This document shows positions 8,384 through 13,355 of a stretch of DNA of 13,355 nt, piece after piece. The position numbers and the translations under genes were made by a program. Position 1 is the first letter of the stretch, and every line of letters starts with the position of its first letter. The notes below the pieces were generated by a model, which saw only the letters and a list, made by a program, of their open reading frames with translations, was not told where the DNA came from and did no database searches. The DNA is from Sulfurimonas sp. (lineage in GTDB: Bacteria > Campylobacterota > Campylobacteria > Campylobacterales > Sulfurimonadaceae): the NCBI GenBank assembly GCA_022712845.1, contig JAFLJV010000061.1, positions 1 to 13,355 on the forward strand. Reading direction: 5' to 3'.

Positions 8384-10141
8384 TTAAAATGTTCTTTTAA
8401 TTTTTGCTAGTAATACTTGACGAACTAACTCCGTTGCATTTGTATTCGTTTTAGAATAAGAATAATCATAATTATATGAAATTGATATTGATGTTAAGCC
8501 TAATTTGGACATTAATTCTGTTTCACTAGAATAATCTAATGTATTATAACCTAAATTTTTATTAATATTTAATCTAGTTGAAAAATTTAATCTCCTAAAA
8601 AAACGATATCTAAAATTTAGATTTGCTTTTAATAATTCACTTTTTATAGTTGTTGAGCTACCACTTGTTTCTTTAACTTCTATCCCAACACTTGAGTTCA
8701 AGCTTCCTTTTATCCCCACAGGCATAAAATGATTTAAATTATCACTATAGGTTATAGTAGTTTGTTTATCCAATGAAGTATATTTTGCATCAAAAGTATT
8801 TCTAAAACTATTAAAACTAGATAAAAAAGAAAAACCTGTATTATACTCATCTTTAGAATTTTCTGTGGATCTAGTTCCTATGTAACCAATATTAAAATTT
8901 AAATTTGACTTTATAGATGGATAATTTTTAAAATAATCAATTTTTGTAGTTATTGCAGTATCATTCGTATTATTTGATGTATTTATTACTGACGTTGTAT
9001 TTGCATCTTGATTTATTGATGTAGAATTTTGTTGTCTAAATGTAGTTCTTAGTGAACCACTGTACCTTATTTTACTTTGTGGTGATAAATTTTTTGATTT
9101 ATTATAAATTCCACTTAACATTAATGATGCAGAATCTCCACTTGAAGAGATTCCTTCATAAGAAAAATAATTTAAAGATTGTGAAAGAGTGATATTTTTG
9201 TTTAAAACATAATTAAACTGCTCACTAATATCAAAAGTATCTGTTCTATCTAAAATAGTTTTTGTGCTATTAACATCTTTTAAAACTTGAACATCAGATC
9301 TACTAAATGCCACCTCTGCATTTCCATAATAATCTTTACTTGGTTGCCAATTTAAATTAAAATTTCCTCTTGTAACTACATAATCACTTGCAGATGATGT
9401 GTTATATCCAATTACAGAAGACAAATTTAAAGTATCTGTTATTTTTGTATTATATGAAAAATCAATACTATCATCATTTATTGTTTCATCAGTTTTTATC
9501 CCTGACGAATATTCTTGAGTATCTGTAGTAACATGTAAATATTTCAACATTATACTATCCACTTTTGTTCTATACTCAACAGATGTTCCATACTGTGAAG
9601 TTGTTCTATCTTGAAGTTTATCTTCAGAATTATCTATACTCGAAGATTCTGATGCATTATAATTAATATTTATATTACCCATCTTAGCACTACCTGATAA
9701 TCCATAGCTGTCTTGTTTTGAATCTAAATTAATAATTTGACCAGAATTTATGCTTGTTCTTGGTCTATTTGATGTTCTATAGTATAGTCTAACAGGATAA
9801 TTACTACTTTTTATAAAATTAGTGTCTATTGAAAAATCTTCACTATTTTCTTCTGTTTTTCCGCTATTACTGATGCCATCTTGTGTTATATCATCAAAAC
9901 GAATTAGACTTGACAATCTATATGAAAAAAGATTAGGGTTGTAGATATGTCCATCATAATTAATTCCATATTCTTGAGTAAATTTTTTCTGTGTGGTAAT
10001 TGAAGTTATATTATCATAAGTTTCATCTGAATACAAAAAAGACAAAGAACCACTGACTCCTCTGTCTTGGTATCCCTTTGCATAAACTATACTAGAATTA
10101 ATAAATAAAAAAAATATTACTAAATTAAAAAAAAATTTCAT
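8384..10141 (-). CDS. Outer-membrane beta-barrel protein (porin-like)
   Basis: I place the start at ATG (10139-10141), giving 585 residues; a TTG two codons upstream would add two residues, and neither has a clear SD, so translation likely depends on the preceding PPIase gene, 6-12 bases away. A Sec signal (MKFFF..., cleavage near VYA) is followed by a long series of short amphipathic, Ser/Thr/Asn/Tyr-rich strands separated by charged turns (for example NININYNAS, FNLNWQPS, NLNFRYRFF, SISYNYDYSYS), and the chain ends in KIKRTF with a terminal Phe, the classic signal for outer-membrane assembly. Length would fit a barrel of roughly 20-26 strands; this was not computed. The protein contains no cysteine and so lacks the N-terminal CXXC of MtrB. 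Context (propellers, chaperone, multiheme cytochromes) suggests a conduit or secretion channel for cytochromes. Exact family is not recognised. Confidence 0.82.
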   Translation of the reverse strand: MKFFFNLVIFFLFINSSIVYAKGYQDRGVSGSLSFLYSDETYDNITSITTQKKFTQEYGINYDGHIYNPNLFSYRLSSLIRFDDITQDGISNSGKTEENSEDFSIDTNFIKSSNYPVRLYYRTSNRPRTSINSGQIINLDSKQDSYGLSGSAKMGNININYNASESSSIDNSEDKLQDRTTSQYGTSVEYRTKVDSIMLKYLHVTTDTQEYSSGIKTDETINDDSIDFSYNTKITDTLNLSSVIGYNTSSASDYVVTRGNFNLNWQPSKDYYGNAEVAFSRSDVQVLKDVNSTKTILDRTDTFDISEQFNYVLNKNITLSQSLNYFSYEGISSSGDSASLMLSGIYNKSKNLSPQSKIRYSGSLRTTFRQQNSTSINQDANTTSVINTSNNTNDTAITTKIDYFKNYPSIKSNLNFNIGYIGTRSTENSKDEYNTGFSFLSSFNSFRNTFDAKYTSLDKQTTITYSDNLNHFMPVGIKGSLNSSVGIEVKETSGSSTTIKSELLKANLNFRYRFFRRLNFSTRLNINKNLGYNTLDYSSETELMSKLGLTSISISYNYDYSYSKTNTNATELVRQVLLAKIKRTF

Positions 10142-10153
10142 CAACAATTACAA

Positions 10154-11086
10154 TTATTTAATAATCTTTGCTTTTGATTCTAGTTTTTCAAGTAGATCTT
10201 CTTTTATTCTATTTTCTTCTTTTTTAATCAAATCTTTTTCTAAGCTTTTTTTTACTTTTTTAAAAGGAAGTTGTTTAGGTGCTTTTTTATCTGTTACTTT
10301 TACTATATAAAAACCAATATCTTTTTCGATAATATCACTAACTTCACCCACTTTCATATTAAAAGCTTTTTTCTCAACATTTTCATGAAGACGTCCTTTA
10401 TGTAAAAAGCCCATATCTCCACCTTTAATACGACTCATTGCATTTGAATATTTTGCGGCAATATCACCAAAATCTTCACCTGATTTTATTTTACTTAATG
10501 CCTCTGCTGCTTTAGCTTTACCTTTACTTCTCCCTTTTGGATCTGTTGGATTATTTTTAATATATATCAAACTAACTTTTACTTTTTCTGGTATTTTAAA
10601 TTTATACATATTTTTTTTATAATACTCTTTTAATTCTGCTTCTGTTTTGGTTACTTTTAGTTTTTTCACATATAGTTGCTCAAGTACACTTTTTTTAGCA
10701 TATCTTTTTTTCAATATCTCCATACTTAACCCAACTTTGCTTAACTCTCTCTCAACTATCTTTTTTGAACCAAGTTCATCTATTAATTTTTTATGTATTT
10801 TTTTCAATTCTGTATCATCAGGTTTTATCCCTAACGAAAGTGCATGTTGATATAAAAGGGTAGACTTTATAAGTACTTTCATCGCTTTTTCTCTAGTTTT
10901 ATTCAAACTACTCTTTTTAGCAGATGCATGATATGCTGACATAGGCATTAAAATATTTACCTCTTCTTGTAAATCTTCTTTAGAAAGTGCCATTCCATTT
11001 ACTACTGCGACAGTATTTTCAGGCATTATATTTTTTCCTAATAATATTGTAAATGTGAATGTTATAACTAAAAATATTTTTTTCAT
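10154..11086 (-). CDS. Periplasmic SurA/PrsA-like chaperone with degenerate parvulin domain
   Basis: The 310-residue protein has an N-terminal signal (cleavage about residue 17, LLG/KN), a SurA-N-type helical chaperone region (about 24-160, beginning AVVNGMALSKEDLQEE), and a parvulin (PpiC-type) rotamase domain at about 168-268 with GEDFGDIAAKYS, KGGDMGF (221-227), and GEVSDIIEKDIGFYIVKV. The tail (about 270-310) is a charged helix. The two hallmark His of parvulins appear replaced: the S-H-I-L position reads S-L-I-Y (Leu173) and G-[FY]-H-I reads G-F-Y-I (Tyr260), so isomerase activity is doubtful and a holdase/chaperone role more likely. The start ATG overlaps the stop of the upstream NHL gene by 4 bases (ATGA), so translation is coupled. 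The neighbours point to a chaperone for the barrel or for secreted cytochrome, comparable to OscH of Geobacter. Confidence 0.9.
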   Translation of the reverse strand: MKKIFLVITFTFTILLGKNIMPENTVAVVNGMALSKEDLQEEVNILMPMSAYHASAKKSSLNKTREKAMKVLIKSTLLYQHALSLGIKPDDTELKKIHKKLIDELGSKKIVERELSKVGLSMEILKKRYAKKSVLEQLYVKKLKVTKTEAELKEYYKKNMYKFKIPEKVKVSLIYIKNNPTDPKGRSKGKAKAAEALSKIKSGEDFGDIAAKYSNAMSRIKGGDMGFLHKGRLHENVEKKAFNMKVGEVSDIIEKDIGFYIVKVTDKKAPKQLPFKKVKKSLEKDLIKKEENRIKEDLLEKLESKAKIIK

Positions 11087-12228
11087 TTTATATCTGCCTT
11101 TTTTTCTTTATCTAATATTTTATTTTCATCTTGTTCTATCTCTTCTTTTGTTTTTATCCCTGTATATTTTTTATACTCTACAGGATTATCATTTTTCCAT
11201 TTTTCACTTAGAAATTGGAATGTTTGTACTCTTCCTGTAAAACCATCTGCAATTACTATTTTATCATTTTCATCAATATACAAACCTGCAATAAGTCTAA
11301 AAGTACCTGGTTTTGTATAACCAGCATGACCAAAATAAAGAAGTAGTTCCCCTGTATCACTAAATATTTGAACATTATTAAAAGCACTGTCTGCTACATA
11401 TATATGACCTTCTGTATCTACTCCAACACCTTTTGGTCTAGCAAAATTACCTGGTCTGTCTCCAACTTTTCCAAATCTTCTTATAAATTTTCCATCTTTA
11501 TCAAATATTTGAATGCGAAAGTTTTGTGTATCTGATACAATAACATTATTATTTCTAGTATCAATTGCAATATTAGTTAAAAAATTAAACTCCCCGTCAC
11601 CTACTCCACGCTTTCCTATTGTAGAAATAAGTTCTTTTGTTTCTAAATCAAATACCTTAAAATTATGTCCTTTTGTATCTGCAACATAAAGACGATTTAA
11701 TTTTTTGTTTATTGTAAGTCCTGTTGGATGAGTGAAAAGTAATTTATTACCTATAGCATATTGATATTTTCCTTGTTTATCATATACTATCACCGCTTTA
11801 TGTCGTGCATCAGTAACATATACCATTCCTTTGCTATCTATAGCAACGTCTATTGGACTAGCCAAAGCACCAGGGCCAGACCTACCAAAATATGAAACAT
11901 CTTTTGTTTTTTCATCTATTTTATATACAAAATTTGCTGCTGTATCAACTACATAAACTTTACCATCATATAAATTTACACCGTATGGTTTGATGATTAC
12001 AGGACTTGAATTTTTACTCTCAACTGTTTCACCTAAAAACAGATCAAGTGCATTTAGTTTTGATGCTTCCTCTTTTTCACCTCTATATGTATCTAAATAT
12101 GCAACTCTAGGTTCAGCAGGTGCACTAGGAAATACAATAATAACTTCTTCTACTTTTACAGCTTTTTTTGAACAACCTTGAATCAACAATGTAACTATTA
12201 TAAAAAAAAGTACATATATCTTTTTCAT
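11083..12228 (-). CDS. NHL-repeat beta-propeller lipoprotein
   Basis: The 381-residue product has a lipoprotein signal with lipobox LIQGC (Cys19, then Ser, favouring outer-membrane sorting). After it comes FPSAPAEPRVAYLDTY (about 33-48), the same motif as in the other NHL protein of this window. Six NHL blades follow between about residues 75 and 345 (for example KVYVVDT, MVYVTDARHKAV, RLYVADTKGHNF, VIVSDTQNFRIQIF, HIYVADSAFNNVQIF, KIVIADGFTGRVQTF), giving one complete propeller. The last 35 residues are Glu/Lys-rich and probably disordered. ATGA overlaps link it to the genes on both sides. In Geobacter, OscD and related propeller proteins sit with barrel and PPIase genes and affect nanowire assembly or shape; a similar job here is an inference from context. 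No enzymatic residues are apparent. Confidence 0.9.
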   Translation of the reverse strand: MKKIYVLFFIIVTLLIQGCSKKAVKVEEVIIVFPSAPAEPRVAYLDTYRGEKEEASKLNALDLFLGETVESKNSSPVIIKPYGVNLYDGKVYVVDTAANFVYKIDEKTKDVSYFGRSGPGALASPIDVAIDSKGMVYVTDARHKAVIVYDKQGKYQYAIGNKLLFTHPTGLTINKKLNRLYVADTKGHNFKVFDLETKELISTIGKRGVGDGEFNFLTNIAIDTRNNNVIVSDTQNFRIQIFDKDGKFIRRFGKVGDRPGNFARPKGVGVDTEGHIYVADSAFNNVQIFSDTGELLLYFGHAGYTKPGTFRLIAGLYIDENDKIVIADGFTGRVQTFQFLSEKWKNDNPVEYKKYTGIKTKEEIEQDENKILDKEKKADIK

Positions 12229-12911
12229 AACTCAATTCCCTTTTTGCAAACTTTTTTTATATTCATCATAAAATGAATACTAATGTCATCCCATGTTTTT
12301 CCAAGATGCTGGTCAAAACATGCTTTATTTAAAGAAGACAATGCATCACTTGCATTAAAATCAAGTAAGTTTAAGACTCCTACACTGTGTAATGTATCCT
12401 TTTTGATATAATAACTCATATTAATATTTTTAACTACATCATTCATTTTAACTTCTAAAATTATACTACCCTTTTTATAGTTAAAAGCTATTTTATTTTT
12501 TTTATTTTTTTTGAGCTTAGCGGCTGCAACAACTTTATCATGATTTTCTGCTTTGAGATCTAAAATTTTTGCTTCAATTTTATCAATCTTTAGTACATTG
12601 AAAAAATATTTTGAAAGGTTTGTACTTACTTCACTTTGTGTAGTGTATAAACTTTTTGTATCTATCTTTACACTATAGTTTTTTAAAAGTTCTGAAATAT
12701 TTTTTGCATCACTGGAGTTTTTCTTATATTCAATATTTTTAAACCTACCACTAACCCCAACTTTAAAATTTGTTTTATAACCTTCAAAATAGATATCTAT
12801 ATCTTGTTCTTGTTCTAATGTACAACTCTCAATACTTTGAGTATTAACTTTAATATTACTTGCATTAACAATAGATAGAAGAAAAAGAAAAAGAAAAATA
12901 ATTTTTTTCAC
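12225..12911 (-). CDS. YceI-like periplasmic protein (probable lipocalin-type fold)
   Basis: The start is GTG (12909-12911), supported by AAGGA 6 bases upstream and by the Sec signal it gives (MKKIIFLFLFLLSIVNA, cleavage about residue 17). The 228-residue product shows the pattern FEGYKTNFKVGVSGRFKNI (about 43-61), then VKIDTKSLYTTQSEVSTNLSKYFF..., and later MNDVVKNINMSY and LDFNASDALSSLNKAC...HLGKTWDD (C198, G204-W207). This order, with the 'F-K-T-P-x-K-V-G-V-x-G-x-F' style strand and ID-x-x-S-L-x-T segment, is that of YceI-family proteins, which bind polyisoprenoid-like lipids in a beta-barrel. The gene heads the tightly linked run and its TGA overlaps the next ATG. Lipid or quinone binding would fit an electron-transfer context but is not shown by sequence; the family call is from pattern memory and moderate. 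Confidence 0.6.
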   Translation of the reverse strand: MKKIIFLFLFLLSIVNASNIKVNTQSIESCTLEQEQDIDIYFEGYKTNFKVGVSGRFKNIEYKKNSSDAKNISELLKNYSVKIDTKSLYTTQSEVSTNLSKYFFNVLKIDKIEAKILDLKAENHDKVVAAAKLKKNKKNKIAFNYKKGSIILEVKMNDVVKNINMSYYIKKDTLHSVGVLNLLDFNASDALSSLNKACFDQHLGKTWDDISIHFMMNIKKVCKKGIEL

Positions 12912-13088
12912 TACTAATCCTTATAAGTTTTTTTTATATTCCTAAAATTTATATAAGTATATCAGTTAATATATAAATGTTAAGACAATATTTTAAAAAA
13001 AAAGTGAATTTGAAACATACAGTGTGTATAAACTACTAAGTGAGTATTCACTTAGTAGTTTGAAGAGTAGTACTTATTTTAAATACTA
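12912..13088. other. 177-base intergenic region, probable operon promoter zone
   Basis: This is the longest non-coding stretch of the window. Moving toward the GTG start on the minus strand it holds a perfect 14-bp inverted repeat (13030-13061), a smaller ATACA-N3-TGTAT repeat directly abutting it (13017-13029), a run of nine T (12995-13003), and very A/T-rich DNA with several TATA-like hexamers (for example TATACT at 12956-12961). A T-rich tract ahead of a -10 box is the usual promoter style in Campylobacterota, so the start of the assembly run is probably here, but I cannot fix one -10. No small gene was seen. Confidence 0.5.
13030..13061 (-). terminator. Perfect 14-bp inverted repeat: terminator or operator
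   Basis: AAACTACTAAGTGA (13030-13043) and its exact complement TCACTTAGTAGTTT (13048-13061) are separated by GTAT. It starts 27 bases beyond the stop of the upstream cytochrome and sits about 120 bases before the next gene. As RNA it would form a stable hairpin, but the T-run lies about 27 bases further on, not directly after, so Rho-independent termination would be imperfect. The core AGTGA-N4-TCACT is also the shape of a TetR-type operator. Both readings are open. Confidence 0.5.
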
Positions 13089-13355
13089 TTATTTATCATG
13101 ACAACCAAAGCACAATGCACTTTGTTTGTTTGTATGACGAAGGTAATTTACCTGCTTACTTACATTTTGAGCTAAACCTGTCGCATTATGTGGATCATGG
13201 CATGAAGAACACTCAACTTTACCACTTCTAAGTAAAGATGCGATTGTATTTACTCCACCAGGTGTTACCCATCCACCACCAGTAGTTGGAAGTGTAAATG
13301 CAGTAGCTCTAAGTCCCGCCTTAAGTGGATCATACACTATAGAAACTGGATGATC
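13089..13355 (-). CDS. Multiheme cytochrome c, C-terminal fragment (5' end outside window)
   Basis: The frame is open to the window edge, so the start lies beyond 13355; an apparent GTG start at 13337 is internal (Val in HPVSIVYD). The 88 visible residues hold HPV...YD, then CSSCHDPHN and, near the end, CFGCHDK followed by TAA: two CXXCH heme sites in doubled-CXXCH spacing. The same series of motifs (HHPV...YD, VECSSCHDPH, CNTCHEK) occurs at about residues 156-246 of the 12-heme cytochrome, so the two are paralogous there. In such proteins CVFCH and CLSCHDG sites usually come first, so a tetraheme protein is a fair guess, but total heme number is unknown. It is codirectional with the assembly genes and separated from them by the palindrome. 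It may be an electron carrier or a client of the secretion module. Confidence 0.88.
   Translation of the reverse strand, partial: DHPVSIVYDPLKAGLRATAFTLPTTGGGWVTPGGVNTIASLLRSGKVECSSCHDPHNATGLAQNVSKQVNYLRHTNKQSALCFGCHDK

Noticed and set aside
8384..10147. MtrB/PioB-type porin of an MtrCAB complex
   Set aside because: The protein has no cysteine, hence no N-terminal CXXC, and no MtrA-like decaheme gene is next to it; a generic barrel call is safer.
10142..10147. TTG start for the barrel gene two codons before the ATG
   Set aside because: No better ribosome site precedes it, and the ATG gives a cleaner signal-peptide start.
13089..13337. Complete 82-residue small cytochrome starting at GTG 13337
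   Set aside because: No signal peptide would be present, and the conserved HPV motif continues upstream of the GTG to the window edge, so it is a fragment of a longer gene.

Overview
The window looks like a piece of an AT-rich genome from the Campylobacterota (Epsilonproteobacteria; Arcobacter/Sulfurimonas/Sulfurovum-like). The main evidence is a single-chain, fused CcsBA (ResB + CcsA) cytochrome c synthase of the large epsilonproteobacterial type. The A/T-rich codon use and the short, overlapping, same-strand genes fit as well. Genus cannot be decided from the sequence alone.

Layout. At the left edge a plus-strand gene (1-720, 5' end outside the window) encodes a probable periplasmic OB-fold protein of a type often found near multiheme cytochrome genes. 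It converges on a minus-strand block filling the rest of the window; a 9-bp-stem hairpin sits between the two. In transcription order (right to left) the block holds: the 3' end of a multiheme cytochrome c gene (13355-13089); an intergenic region with a perfect 14-bp inverted repeat; a tightly packed run of a YceI-like periplasmic protein (GTG start), a beta-propeller lipoprotein (6 NHL blades), a SurA/PrsA-like peptidyl-prolyl isomerase-domain chaperone, a cysteine-free outer-membrane beta-barrel and a second, soluble 6-blade NHL protein; then an NTF2-like periplasmic protein (TTG start); a secreted 702-residue multiheme cytochrome c with 10 CXXCH motifs plus one CX12CH and one CX4CH (up to 12 hemes); the fused CcsBA; and a DUF4136-type lipoprotein.

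How the parts may work together. Nearly every product carries an export signal and the set makes a coherent path: cytochromes are exported, hemes are attached by CcsBA, a parvulin-type chaperone handles unfolded client, and a barrel plus propeller proteins could move or cap it at the outer membrane. The combination of multiheme cytochrome, PPIase-domain chaperone, beta-barrel and beta-propeller matches, by composition, the OmcS-companion (Osc) type clusters recently tied to cytochrome nanowire assembly in Geobacter, and more generally porin-cytochrome gene clusters for extracellular electron transfer. My main proposal is that this is such a module in a Campylobacterota, with its own cytochrome c synthase. 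That function is inferred; the gene families themselves are mostly well supported by visible motifs.

Special points: non-canonical heme motifs in the large cytochrome next to a CcsBA gene; loss of both hallmark histidines in the parvulin domain; paralogous NHL proteins with different anchoring; and a perfect palindrome between the upstream cytochrome and the assembly genes. No RNA genes, insertion sequences or CRISPR arrays were seen, and no stretch over 300 bases lacks a gene.
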